A DNA stretch of 18,519 nt from an uncultured Bacilli bacterium (GTDB lineage: Bacteria; Bacillota_I; Bacilli_A; RF39; UBA660): the NCBI GenBank assembly GCA_934168005.1, contig CAKPMN010000018.1, positions 1 through 18,519 of the forward strand. The letters are read 5' to 3'. The notes below the pieces were generated by a model. It was not told the origin of the DNA, ran no database searches, and saw only the letters and a list, made by a program, of their open reading frames with translations. Within the stretch, counting starts at the first letter, position 1; the number at the start of each line of letters is the position of its first letter. Positions 6,472-14,630 of this stretch are shown piece by piece. The position numbers and the translations under genes are program-made.

Positions 6472-8619
6472 ATGATAGCTGATGTATTAGTAGAACTAAA
6501 ATTAGGAACAGATCAAACATTTTCATATTTAGTTCCACGTGATATGAAATTGGAAGTAGGAGAACGCGTCTTAGTACCATTTGGAAAACAAGTGCTAGAA
6601 GGTTTTGTAATGAAATTAAAACCTTACGAAAAGACAGAATATGAGCTAAAAGAAATTATAGAACAAATAGATGAAAAAAGAATTCTATCTGATGAATTAA
6701 TAGATATTGGAAACTATATAAGTAAAAAAACATTATCAAACACTATATCAGCTTATCAAACAATGTTACCAAGTGCTTTAAAAGCTAAAGCCAATTTTAG
6801 AATTTCCAAAAAATATAGGACATATATTGAATTAAATATCCCATATGATGAAGCAATAAAAAAAGTAAATAGAGAACAACAATTAAAAATAATCGAAAAA
6901 TTAAGAAATGGAAAGATATTAAAAGAAGAATCCTCATCATCTCTTACAACATTAATAAAAAATAAAATAGTTAAAGAAACAAAAGAAGAAGAATATAGAA
7001 TAAATAAACAAGTTACAAAAAAAGATAAAATAACTTTAACAGATGAACAACAAAAAGCAGTAGACGAAGTATTAAAAGCAAATGAATTTAAGCCATTTTT
7101 GCTATTTGGAGTAACCGGATCTGGAAAAACTGAAGTTTACATGAATTTAATAGAAGAAAAAATAAGGCAGGGCTTAAAAGCAATTGTACTAGTTCCAGAA
7201 ATAAGTTTAACTCCACAAGTACTAGAAAAATTTTATAATCGTTTTGGTAATGGAATAGCTATTTTGCACTCAGGATTAAGTAATGGTGAAAAATATGACG
7301 AATGGAGAAAAATAGAAAGAGGAGAAGTAAATATTGTAATAGGAGCTAGAAGCGCAATATTTGCTCCAATTGATAATCTAGGAATAATAATAGTAGATGA
7401 GGAACACTCGACAACATATAAACAAGAGAACAATCCAAAATATAATGCAATAGATATCGCATTATATAGAGCTAAAAAACACAATATTCCAGTTGTACTT
7501 GGAAGTGCAACTCCACAAATAGAATCATTTACAAAAGCAAAACTAGGTCAATATAAGTTAATAGAACTAAAAACAAGAGTAAATGTTAAAATGCCTAAAA
7601 TAACTTTAGTAGACATGAAAGAAGAAATAAAAAATGGCAATCCAATACTATCACAAATATTAAAAGATAAATTAAATGAAGTAATTAAAAATGATAAACA
7701 GGCTATAATTCTTTTAAATAAAAGGGGATATACTAGAATACTTACATGTCCATCATGTGGATACCAAGAAAAATGCAAGGCATGCGACATACCATTAACG
7801 TATCATAAATCATCAAATATGATGAGATGCCATTACTGTGGATATGGAAAGCCAAGAATAACTACATGTCCAGTATGTGGAAATAAAGAATTTAAAGATT
7901 TAGGAATGGGAACAGAAAAACTAGAAGAATATATCATAAATAATATAGAAGGTGCTAAAGTAATTAGAATGGATGTAGATACAACTACAAAAAAAGGAGC
8001 ACATGAAAAAATAATAAGAGATTTCCAAGAGAAAAAAGCTAATATTTTAGTTGGAACTCAAATGATATCAAAAGGATTAGATTTTAAGGATGTAACATTA
8101 GTTGGAGTGTTATCTGGTGATTCAAGTTTAAATATACCCGATTTTAGAAGTGCCGAAAGAACATATCAACTTCTAAGTCAAGTTGCAGGAAGAAGTGGAA
8201 GAAGCTCTGATGGAGAAGTTATAATTCAAGGTTTTAATATGGAACATTATAGTATTATATACGCAAAAGAAAATGATTATGAATCATTCTATAATGAAGA
8301 GATGAAAATAAGAAAAGTATTAAAATATAGTCCATATTATAACTTATCAACAATAAAACTAAAGGGAAAAGATATAAATGAATTATTTAATGAAGGATAT
8401 AAAATAGTAGAATACTTAAAGTCAAAAAATTTAAAAGACACATATATTTTAGGACCAAGTACAAGTATGATTCCAAAGATAAATAATATTTTTTCAGTAC
8501 AAATATTATTAAAATATAAAGATACAAAACAAATATATCCATATTTAAAAGAACTAAAAGAAAAATATCAAAAAGATAAAATATTATTAGATATTGATAT
8601 GTCTCCAATTCAAATGTGA
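6472..8619 (+). CDS. priA: Primosomal protein N' (PriA helicase)
   Basis: PriA is the 3'-to-5' DNA helicase that recognises stalled forks and D-loops and reloads the replisome. At 715 aa it has the family order: an N-terminal 3'-DNA-end-binding region (from ADVLVELKLGTDQTFSYLVP), a Walker A GVTGSGKT (213-220), a DEEH box (309-312), a zinc module inserted between the helicase lobes with eight Cys (C426, C429, C435, C438, C453, C456, C466, C469, two zinc sites), and a C-terminal lobe with GTQMISKGLDF and QVAGRSGR. SD AGGTGAT and ATG 6472 are clear. The stop is TGA, which forms part of the fmt promoter. Somewhat shorter than the E. coli protein but complete. Confidence 0.97.
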   Translation: MIADVLVELKLGTDQTFSYLVPRDMKLEVGERVLVPFGKQVLEGFVMKLKPYEKTEYELKEIIEQIDEKRILSDELIDIGNYISKKTLSNTISAYQTMLPSALKAKANFRISKKYRTYIELNIPYDEAIKKVNREQQLKIIEKLRNGKILKEESSSSLTTLIKNKIVKETKEEEYRINKQVTKKDKITLTDEQQKAVDEVLKANEFKPFLLFGVTGSGKTEVYMNLIEEKIRQGLKAIVLVPEISLTPQVLEKFYNRFGNGIAILHSGLSNGEKYDEWRKIERGEVNIVIGARSAIFAPIDNLGIIIVDEEHSTTYKQENNPKYNAIDIALYRAKKHNIPVVLGSATPQIESFTKAKLGQYKLIELKTRVNVKMPKITLVDMKEEIKNGNPILSQILKDKLNEVIKNDKQAIILLNKRGYTRILTCPSCGYQEKCKACDIPLTYHKSSNMMRCHYCGYGKPRITTCPVCGNKEFKDLGMGTEKLEEYIINNIEGAKVIRMDVDTTTKKGAHEKIIRDFQEKKANILVGTQMISKGLDFKDVTLVGVLSGDSSLNIPDFRSAERTYQLLSQVAGRSGRSSDGEVIIQGFNMEHYSIIYAKENDYESFYNEEMKIRKVLKYSPYYNLSTIKLKGKDINELFNEGYKIVEYLKSKNLKDTYILGPSTSMIPKINNIFSVQILLKYKDTKQIYPYLKELKEKYQKDKILLDIDMSPIQM

Positions 8620-8625
8620 TATAAT
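8617..8625 (+). promoter_or_regulatory. Extended -10 promoter of fmt, built on the priA stop
   Basis: TGATATAAT begins with the TGA stop of priA and ends 16 bases before the chosen fmt ATG. The predicted start near 8632 leaves about 10 bases containing AGGTGAT. A TTGATA at 8594-8599 is 20 bases away, too far for a good -35. Confidence 0.5.
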
Positions 8626-8641
8626 AAGAAAGGTGATAAAC

Positions 8642-9607
8642 ATGAATATAGAAAACATAAAACTAAAAGAAGAAGTTAGAATACTTTTTATGGGTACTCC
8701 AGACTTTGCAGTGCCAGTACTTCAAGGATTAATAGATAATTATAATGTTAGAGCAGTTGTAACACAACCTGATAAAGCTAGAACAAAAACAGGAGAATTA
8801 AAACCAACTCCAGTAAAGAAATTAGCAAACGATAACACAATATTAGTGTTACAACCAGAAAAACTAAAAGACTCAGTTGATGAAATAATTGCATTAAAAC
8901 CAAATCTAATAATCACATGTGCATATGGACAATTAGTGCCAAGAGAACTTTTGGTATATCCAAAATATGGATGTATAAATGTTCACGCATCACTTTTACC
9001 AAAACTAAGAGGCGGTGCACCAATTCATAGAGCAATTATGCAAGGATATAAAAAGACTGGTATAACAATAATGCATATGAATCCATACCTAGATCAAGGA
9101 GACATTATATCTCAAAAAGAAATAGAAATTTTAGATACTGATACAGCTTCAACATTACATGACAAATTAAGTATTTTAGGAAGAGACTTATTACTAGAAA
9201 CATTACCAAGTATAATAGAAAATAAAGCTCCAAGAATAAAACAAGATGAAAGTGAAGCAACTTTTGCATTTAATATAACAAAAGAAGAAGAAAAAATAGA
9301 CTTCAATAAAACAACAACAGTAATATATAATCAAGTAAGAGGATTAAACTCTTTCCCAGGAGCATACGCAGTTCTTAGAGGAAAAAGAATAAAAGTATTT
9401 GAAACAAGAATAACAAATGAATATTATCCAAATCTAATAAATGGAACAATAACTAAATTCTATCCAGATGGAATAGGAGTAAAAGTAGAAAATGGAGAAA
9501 TAGTCCTAACAGTAATTCAACCAGAAGGAAAACAAAAGATGAAAGGAATAGACTATATCAACGGAATTCAGAATAAAGACGAATTATTAGGCGATATATT
9601 CATGTAA
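8642..9607 (+). CDS. fmt: Methionyl-tRNA formyltransferase
   Basis: Fmt transfers a formyl group from 10-formyl-tetrahydrofolate to initiator Met-tRNA. The N-terminal part opens with ILFMGTPDFAVPVLQ, and the catalytic triad is N113, H115 and D151 (in INVHASLLP and YLDQGDI), spaced like N106/H108/D144 of E. coli. The C-terminal OB-like domain (from about residue 210) has the block NQVRGLNSFPGAYA. The frame is open from an ATG at 8594 inside priA, but I chose ATG 8642 because AAGGTGAT (8630-8637) precedes it and the upstream 16 residues are not family-like. This gives 321 aa, the usual size. No peptide deformylase gene (def) is nearby, although def-fmt pairs are common. Confidence 0.96.
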   Translation: MNIENIKLKEEVRILFMGTPDFAVPVLQGLIDNYNVRAVVTQPDKARTKTGELKPTPVKKLANDNTILVLQPEKLKDSVDEIIALKPNLIITCAYGQLVPRELLVYPKYGCINVHASLLPKLRGGAPIHRAIMQGYKKTGITIMHMNPYLDQGDIISQKEIEILDTDTASTLHDKLSILGRDLLLETLPSIIENKAPRIKQDESEATFAFNITKEEEKIDFNKTTTVIYNQVRGLNSFPGAYAVLRGKRIKVFETRITNEYYPNLINGTITKFYPDGIGVKVENGEIVLTVIQPEGKQKMKGIDYINGIQNKDELLGDIFM

Positions 9608-9630
9608 AAGTTTACAAATAAAAAAAAATA

Positions 9631-9639
9631 TGATAACAT
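9631..9639 (+). promoter_or_regulatory. Possible extended -10 promoter of secG
   Basis: TGATAACAT fits TGn plus a 4-of-6 -10 hexamer, 20 bases before the secG ATG and ahead of the GAGGTGG ribosome binding site. Weak on its own; supported only by the same layout at other genes here. Confidence 0.3.
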
Positions 9640-9658
9640 TAAAAAGCGAGGTGGACTT

Positions 9659-9868
9659 ATGAAAACTTTATTAATAATTATATGTATTTTATTAATTGCG
9701 ATTGTACTTTTACAAGCTGGAAAAGTAGAAGAAGGAAATATGTTTACAGGAAGTAAAAGTGACTTATTTAAAAATCGTAAAGAACGTGGTGGAGAATTAT
9801 TTATCACAAGATTAACACTACTTTTAGGATGCGCATATTTTATACTTTGTTTTATACAAGGATTTTAA
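9659..9868 (+). CDS. secG: Preprotein translocase subunit SecG
   Basis: A 69-aa SecG, the small partner of the SecYE channel that assists SecA-driven export. It has two membrane helices (residues 2-20 and about 49-67) and the family signature between them: LLQAGKVEEGNMFTGSKSD, then LFKNRKERGG and the RLTLLLGCAYF helix. Length is typical. SD GAGGTGG precedes ATG 9659. In many Bacilli secG lies by rnr-smpB; here it stands between fmt and ruvA, closed by its own strong terminator. Confidence 0.92.
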   Translation: MKTLLIIICILLIAIVLLQAGKVEEGNMFTGSKSDLFKNRKERGGELFITRLTLLLGCAYFILCFIQGF

Positions 9869-9892
9869 AATCAGTTTAAAACTGATTTTTTT
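9867..9892 (+). terminator. Terminator after secG
   Basis: Bases 9867-9876 pair with 9880-9889 (10 bp, including TCAGTT with AACTGA) around a three-base loop, followed by a T run to 9892. The stem begins on the secG stop codon. Confidence 0.85.
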
Positions 9893-9897
9893 AATTG

Positions 9898-9926
9898 TTG
9901 AAATACGAATTTTTGTTTGCTATAAT
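9898..9926 (+). promoter_or_regulatory. Main promoter of the ruvAB operon
   Basis: TTGAAA (9898-9903), a 17-base spacer and TATAAT (9921-9926) with TGC immediately before it (extended -10). This is the best sigma-A type promoter in the window. Predicted start is near 9933. Confidence 0.75.
9906..9919 (+). promoter_or_regulatory. Candidate LexA (SOS) operator in the ruvAB promoter
   Basis: CGAATTTTTGTTTG lies wholly between the -35 and -10. It resembles the Gram-positive LexA/DinR box CGAAC-N4-GTTCG, with one change in each half-site. B. subtilis ruvAB is known to be in the LexA regulon. No lexA gene is in the window. Confidence 0.45.
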
Positions 9927-9933
9927 AAATATA

Positions 9934-9955
9934 GTTAAAATCTATTAATTTTAAC
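9934..9955 (+). repeat. Perfect inverted repeat at the ruvA transcription start
   Basis: GTTAAAAT (9934-9941) and ATTTTAAC (9948-9955) form an 8-bp palindrome around CTATTA. No T run follows directly. It could be an operator or a 5'-end stabilising hairpin, since it lies at the predicted +1 of the main promoter; in AT-rich DNA it could also be chance. Confidence 0.5.
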
Positions 9956-9965
9956 AAAATTTTAG

Positions 9966-9971
9966 TATAAT
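9966..9971 (+). promoter_or_regulatory. Second, start-proximal -10 of ruvA
   Basis: TATAAT lies 15 bases before the ruvA ATG, followed by AAGGTGG. No TG extension or clear -35 is present, but the spacing repeats that of other genes here. Confidence 0.35.
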
Positions 9972-9986
9972 GAAAAAGGTGGTATT

Positions 9987-10535
9987 ATGTACGATTATAT
10001 AAAAGGAAAAGCAGTAAACATAAGAAGTAATTATGTAACAATTGAAGTAAATAATGTAGGATATAAAATATATACACCATCTCCTTATAGTTTTGAAGAA
10101 GAAAAAACATATACAGTATATCTTTATCAATACGTAAGAGAAGATGAAATAAGTCTATATGGTTTTACAAAAGAAGAAGAAAGAGAATTATTCTTAAAAC
10201 TAATAGAAGTAAAAGGATTAGGTTGTAAAATGGCTCTTCCAATACTCGCAACAGGAGGGGTAGATGGAATAATAGATGCCATAGAAAGAGAAAACATCTT
10301 ATATTTAAAGAAATTTCCAAAGATAGGAGATAAAGTAGCAAGACAAATAATACTAGACTTAAAAGGAAAATTAGTATTAACAAAAGAATCAAGTAGTAAA
10401 GAGATGGAAGAATTAAAAGAAGCCTTAAAAGCTTTAGGATATAAGAGTCAAGATATAGAAAAAATATTACCAAAAATAACAGAAAATGATATATCAGGCC
10501 AAATCAAACAAGCTTTAAAATTAATGATAGGATAG
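9987..10535 (+). CDS. ruvA: Holliday junction branch migration protein RuvA
   Basis: RuvA tetramers bind Holliday junctions and recruit RuvB motors to drive branch migration. The 182-aa protein has the three expected parts: an N-terminal OB-fold (MYDYIKGKAVNIRSNYVTIEVNNVGYKIY, with family block YVREDEISLYGF), two helix-hairpin-helix motifs (LIEVKGLGCKMALPIL and FPKIGDKVARQIILDLKGKL), and a short C-terminal three-helix RuvB-binding domain (from about EELKEALKALGY). It is a little shorter than the usual 195-205 aa because the linker is short. Start ATG 9987 has SD AAGGTGG. ruvB follows after 7 bases. ruvC is absent here, as is usual in this group, where RecU tends to replace it. Confidence 0.96.
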   Translation: MYDYIKGKAVNIRSNYVTIEVNNVGYKIYTPSPYSFEEEKTYTVYLYQYVREDEISLYGFTKEEERELFLKLIEVKGLGCKMALPILATGGVDGIIDAIERENILYLKKFPKIGDKVARQIILDLKGKLVLTKESSSKEMEELKEALKALGYKSQDIEKILPKITENDISGQIKQALKLMIG

Positions 10536-10542
10536 TGATTAT

Positions 10543-11550
10543 ATGGAAGAAAGAGTTCTAACAAGCCATACATTAGAATCAGATACATTTGAAACTAGTA
10601 TAAGACCAGATAGTATAGATGAATATATAGGTCAAAAAGAAGTAAAAGAAAACTTAAATGTTTTTATGAAAGCTGCAAAAATGCGCAATGAATCATTAGA
10701 TCATGTTTTATTATATGGTCCACCAGGCTTAGGTAAAACAACACTAGCAAATATTATAGCAAACGAAATGGGCGTAAATATTAAAACAGCAACAGGACCA
10801 TCAATAGAAAAATCAGGTGACCTAGCGGCTATATTATCAAGTCTAGAACCAGGAGATGTCTTATTTATCGACGAAATTCATAGAATTCCAAGATATATAG
10901 AAGAAATATTATATCCAGCAATGGAAGACTTTAAATTAGATATAATTGTTGGGACAGATGCATCAAGTAGGCATATAGAAATAGATCTTCCTCCATTTAC
11001 ATTAGTTGGTGCTACAACACGAGCCGGAGATTTATCTTCTCCGCTTAGAGATCGCTTTGGAATAGTATCGAAACTACAATTTTATACCGTAGAAGAGTTA
11101 ACAGAAATAGTAAAGAGAACATCAAGAGTATTAGATTTTGAAATAGATGACGAAGCAGCAGTAGAACTTGCAACTCGTAGTAGAGGAACACCAAGAATAG
11201 CTAATAGACTATTTAAAAGAGTTAGAGACTATGCGTTAGTATATGAAAAAGATAGAATAGATTTAGAAATAACTAATATAGCCTTAGATAAATTAAAGGT
11301 AGACAAGCTAGGATTAGACGAAACAGATCATCACTTACTTGTATCAATAATAGAAAAATTTAATGGTGGTCCAGTTGGAATAGATGCATTATCATCTTCA
11401 ATAGGTGAGGAAACTACAACAATAGAAGATGTATATGAACCATATTTATTACAAATTGGATTTTTAAAGAGAACATCAAGGGGCAGAGTAGTAACAGAAA
11501 AAGCTTATGCACATTTAAATATAAAAATGCAAGGAAGACTAGATATATAG
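10543..11550 (+). CDS. ruvB: Holliday junction branch migration ATPase RuvB
   Basis: RuvB is the hexameric AAA+ motor that pulls DNA through the RuvA-bound junction. Its 335 aa are a normal length. Seen: the N-terminal block SIRPDSIDEYIGQKEVKENL, Walker A GPPGLGKT (59-66), Walker B/DEIH (110-113), GATTRAGDLSSPLRDRFGI with the sensor and arginine-finger region, RSRGTPRIANRL, and a C-terminal winged helix ending GFLKRTSRGRVVTEKAYAHL. The ribosome binding site is atypical: the bases before the ATG read AGTGATTAT, a degenerate form of the AGGTGATTAT used by the leader peptide. Translation may therefore depend on coupling to ruvA, whose TAG stop lies 7 bases upstream. Confidence 0.97.
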   Translation: MEERVLTSHTLESDTFETSIRPDSIDEYIGQKEVKENLNVFMKAAKMRNESLDHVLLYGPPGLGKTTLANIIANEMGVNIKTATGPSIEKSGDLAAILSSLEPGDVLFIDEIHRIPRYIEEILYPAMEDFKLDIIVGTDASSRHIEIDLPPFTLVGATTRAGDLSSPLRDRFGIVSKLQFYTVEELTEIVKRTSRVLDFEIDDEAAVELATRSRGTPRIANRLFKRVRDYALVYEKDRIDLEITNIALDKLKVDKLGLDETDHHLLVSIIEKFNGGPVGIDALSSSIGEETTTIEDVYEPYLLQIGFLKRTSRGRVVTEKAYAHLNIKMQGRLDI

Positions 11551-11558
11551 GAGGTTTT

Positions 11559-12584
11559 ATGAAAACAGAAGATTTTGATTATTATCTACCAGAAGAACTA
11601 ATAGCTCAAACACCACTAGAAAAAAGAGATTCTTCAAAATTAATGGTAGTAGATAGATTAACAGGCGATATAAAAGAACAACACTTTCATGATATTATAA
11701 ATGAATTAAAAGAAGGAGACACTTTAGTATTAAATGATACAAAAGTATTACCAGCTAGACTATATGGCGTAAAAGAAGAAACAGATGCTCATATAGAACT
11801 TTTAATGCTAAAAGAAATAGAAAAAGATACATGGCAATGTCTAACTAAACCATTTAAAAGAGTCCATGTAGGAACAAATATAACTTTTGGTGATGGAAGA
11901 CTTAGTGCAAAATGCTTAGAAAAACAAGAAGAAGGAATAGCTATATTTAAGTTTGAATACAAAGGAATTTTTCTAGAAGTTTTAGAATCATTAGGAGAAA
12001 TGCCACTTCCACCATACATTCATGAAAAATTAAAAGAAAAAGATAGATATCAAACAGTATATGCTAAAGAACCAGGATCAGCTGCAGCTCCAACCGCAGG
12101 GCTTCACTTTACTAAAGAATTACTAGAAGAAATAAAAAAGAAAAAAGTTGACATAGTAGAAGTAACATTACACGTCGGTCTTGGAACATTTCGCCCAGTT
12201 AACGTAGAAGATGTTACAACACATAAAATGCATAGTGAATTTTATCAGATGAGTAGTGAAGCAGCAGAAAAACTAAACAAGGCAAAAAAAGACAAAAGAA
12301 GAATAATTGCTGTTGGAACAACATCAACTAGAACATTAGAAACAATAATGACAAAATATAATGAATTTAGAAAATGTGAAGGATGGACAGATATATTTAT
12401 ATATCCAGGATATGAATTTAAAGCAATAGATGGTCTAATAACAAACTTTCATTTGCCTAAATCAACATTAATAATGCTAGTTTCAGCATTCTCATCAAAA
12501 GAAATAATTTTAAACGCATATAAAAAAGCCGTTGAAAATAAATATAGATTCTTCTCATTTGGAGACTCAATGTTTATAAGATAG
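11559..12584 (+). CDS. queA: tRNA preQ1-34 S-adenosylmethionine ribosyltransferase-isomerase QueA
   Basis: QueA moves and isomerises the ribosyl part of S-adenosylmethionine onto 7-aminomethyl-7-deazaguanine in tRNA, giving epoxyqueuosine at the wobble base of Asp, Asn, His and Tyr tRNAs. The 341 aa show family blocks: DFDYYLPEELIAQTPLEKRD at the N-terminus, LVLNDTKVLPARLYG, EPGSAAAPTAGLHFT, HVGLGTFRPV, GTTSTRTLE, and ITNFHLPKSTLIMLVSAF. The SD GGAGG precedes ATG 11559, eight bases after ruvB. ruvB-queA is a well-known Firmicutes pairing, but the usual follower tgt is not here; miaA comes next. Confidence 0.97.
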   Translation: MKTEDFDYYLPEELIAQTPLEKRDSSKLMVVDRLTGDIKEQHFHDIINELKEGDTLVLNDTKVLPARLYGVKEETDAHIELLMLKEIEKDTWQCLTKPFKRVHVGTNITFGDGRLSAKCLEKQEEGIAIFKFEYKGIFLEVLESLGEMPLPPYIHEKLKEKDRYQTVYAKEPGSAAAPTAGLHFTKELLEEIKKKKVDIVEVTLHVGLGTFRPVNVEDVTTHKMHSEFYQMSSEAAEKLNKAKKDKRRIIAVGTTSTRTLETIMTKYNEFRKCEGWTDIFIYPGYEFKAIDGLITNFHLPKSTLIMLVSAFSSKEIILNAYKKAVENKYRFFSFGDSMFIR

Positions 12585-12592
12585 GAAGTTTT

Positions 12593-13459
12593 ATGAAGAT
12601 AATTGTAATAGTAGGTCCGACTGCCGTTGGAAAAACAAAACTATCAATAGAACTGGCAAAAAAATATAATGGCGAAGTAATAAATGGTGATTCAACACAA
12701 GTATATAAAGAACTAAATATCGCAACAGCTAAAGTAACAAAAGAAGAGATGGAAAATATTAAACATCACTTATTAGATATAAGAGAATTAGAAGAACCAT
12801 ATACAGTATATGATTTTAAAAAAGATGCCCAAAAATTAATAGAAAAAATAAAAAACGATGGAAAAACTCCAATAATAGTAGGTGGGACAGGCCTTTATAT
12901 AACATCACTTTTATATGACTATCAATTTGAAGAAGAAAAAAGTGTTAAAGTAGAGCCTGATTATGATTTACTTTTAAAATTAGATCCAGAAACAAAAATA
13001 CATAAAAATAATAAAAAAAGAATAGAAAGATACTTATCATACTATAAATCAACAGGAAAAAAACTAAATGAAAAAGAATTATCAAAAGAAATGAAATATG
13101 ACGCTATTGTAATAGGTCTTACAACAGATAGAAGCATATTATATGATAGAATAAATAAAAGAGTAGATAATATGATAGATAATGGCTTGTTAAAAGAAGC
13201 TAAATATATCTATGATTTAAATATACGATCAAAAGCAGTAATGACACCAATAGGATATAAAGAATTGTTCAAGTATTTTGATAATGAAATAACATTAGAA
13301 GAAGCCATAGAAAGAATAAAACAAAATTCAAGGCATTATGCCAAAAGACAATATACTTGGTTTAACAATAAAATGAATGTAAAATGGTTTGACGTAGATT
13401 TTGAAAATTTTGATAATACAGTTAAAAACATAGAAGAGTATATTGAAAGTATGATATAA
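12593..13459 (+). CDS. miaA: tRNA dimethylallyltransferase MiaA
   Basis: MiaA adds dimethylallyl to N6 of A37 in tRNAs that read codons starting with U. The P-loop GPTAVGKT is at residues 8-15, followed by the tRNA-binding block INGDSTQVYKELNIATAKVT, HHLLDIRE, and IIVGGTGLYITSLL. The C-terminal RHYAKRQYTWF signature is intact. Against the usual DSMQ(I/V)Y and D-I-G-T-A-K, it reads DSTQVY and N-I-A-T-A-K, mild substitutions next to the isoprenoid site. At 288 aa it is slightly short, mainly in the inserted helical domain. The SD GGAAG precedes ATG 12593. Its TAA stop is part of the -10 element of the next gene. Confidence 0.95.
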   Translation: MKIIVIVGPTAVGKTKLSIELAKKYNGEVINGDSTQVYKELNIATAKVTKEEMENIKHHLLDIRELEEPYTVYDFKKDAQKLIEKIKNDGKTPIIVGGTGLYITSLLYDYQFEEEKSVKVEPDYDLLLKLDPETKIHKNNKKRIERYLSYYKSTGKKLNEKELSKEMKYDAIVIGLTTDRSILYDRINKRVDNMIDNGLLKEAKYIYDLNIRSKAVMTPIGYKELFKYFDNEITLEEAIERIKQNSRHYAKRQYTWFNNKMNVKWFDVDFENFDNTVKNIEEYIESMI

Positions 13460-13460
13460 T
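13452..13460 (+). promoter_or_regulatory. Extended -10 promoter made from the end of miaA
   Basis: TGATATAAT covers the last codons and TAA stop of miaA. Predicted start is near 13467, immediately before GAGG. This supports ATG 13480 as the start of the next gene, since an mRNA from here would not contain the ATG at 13459. Confidence 0.5.
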
Positions 13461-13479
13461 GAAAAAGAGGCTAGATACT

Positions 13480-14628
13480 ATGTTTAGAAAGAAAAAACAA
13501 GAGACAAATGAATCAGTAAACTATAAAGAATTAAATGGAATGATTCATTTAGCAAAAGAAATATTAAAGATAACATATATTCTTTTAATAATAGTTGGAA
13601 TATATGGAGTAACAATAATAATAAAAGAATGGCATTTAAAACAAACAATTATAATGGTATTAAAAACAATATCACCATTATTTATAGGATTATTCCTAGC
13701 TTGGTTATTTGATCCAATCATTTCTTATTTAGAAAGAAAAGGAGTCAGAAGAACTCTTGGATCATTAGTAACATATATAACATTTGTTGCGATGATAATA
13801 TTAATACTAGAACTAATTATACCTGTATTAATAACACAAATGAATGACTTCATAGCTATAATTCCAACAGTTATAGATAACTTAAAAGGCGTAATAAACA
13901 AAGTTGTTTTAAAATTTGATTCACAAGCATTTGATGCAATATCATTTAGAAATAATATAATAAATACACTAACAAGTTCTGGAACAAACATAACAAAAAC
14001 ATTACCTAATACAATATTTGATATAGCAAAAACATTAGTATCAGGACTTGGAATATTTATAGTTGGAGTAATAATAGGCTTCTACTTATCAGTTGGATTT
14101 AAAAGCGCAGAAGAATTAATAACAACACTAGTACCTAAAAAATTTAGAAAAGATGCGTTAGAATTAACAAACGATGTTAACACAACATGCCGTAACTTTG
14201 TAAGAGGAGCTATAATAGATGCTTTAGTAGTATTTTTAGTATCATCATTAGCGTTTACAATATGTGGACTTAAAGCCCCATTACTATTTGGATTATTCTG
14301 CGGAATTACAAATGTTATTCCATATGTTGGACCATATATAGGTGGAGCACCAGCTGTTTTAGTAGCGTTCTCTCAAGGAACAACGATTGGTATATTTACA
14401 CTTGTTTCAATAATACTAATACAAGCAATAGAAGGAAACTTCTTACAAGCATTAATAATGGCAAAGTCAACAAAACTACATCCAGTAACAATAATAATAG
14501 GTCTTTTAGTATTTGGATATTTCTTTGGTATTATTGGAATGGTAGTATCAACTCCAATAATAGGAGCTTTAAAAGCAATATTTGTATTCTTTAATAACAA
14601 ATATGAGTTAATTGAATTTGAAAAATAA
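13480..14628 (+). CDS. AI-2E family transporter (PF01594)
   Basis: A 382-aa multi-spanning membrane protein of the AI-2E family, which includes TqsA, YdiK/PerM and Na+/H+ antiporter-like members; the substrate cannot be told from sequence. It has two N-terminal helices ending in PLFIGLFLAWLFDPI, a helix pair around residues 85-115, a soluble region, then the conserved C-terminal half with LSVGFKSAEEL, FVRGAIIDALVV, GITNVIPYVGPYIGG and a closing GIIGMVVSTPIIGALKAIF. The frame is also open from ATG 13459, which overlaps the miaA stop. I prefer ATG 13480 because AAAGAGG (13464-13470) is spaced correctly for it and no SD serves 13459. A strong terminator follows. Confidence 0.9.
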   Translation: MFRKKKQETNESVNYKELNGMIHLAKEILKITYILLIIVGIYGVTIIIKEWHLKQTIIMVLKTISPLFIGLFLAWLFDPIISYLERKGVRRTLGSLVTYITFVAMIILILELIIPVLITQMNDFIAIIPTVIDNLKGVINKVVLKFDSQAFDAISFRNNIINTLTSSGTNITKTLPNTIFDIAKTLVSGLGIFIVGVIIGFYLSVGFKSAEELITTLVPKKFRKDALELTNDVNTTCRNFVRGAIIDALVVFLVSSLAFTICGLKAPLLFGLFCGITNVIPYVGPYIGGAPAVLVAFSQGTTIGIFTLVSIILIQAIEGNFLQALIMAKSTKLHPVTIIIGLLVFGYFFGIIGMVVSTPIIGALKAIFVFFNNKYELIEFEK

Positions 14629-14630
14629 AT

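Noticed and set aside
8594..8641. Upstream start of fmt adding 16 residues
   Set aside because: No ribosome binding site precedes 8594 and it lies inside priA; AAGGTGAT fits ATG 8642, which gives a family-typical N-terminus.
13459..13479. ATG overlapping the miaA stop as the AI-2E gene start
   Set aside because: No SD at the right distance; AAAGAGG and the overlapping extended -10 point to ATG 13480. Coupled start at 13459 remains a minor possibility.
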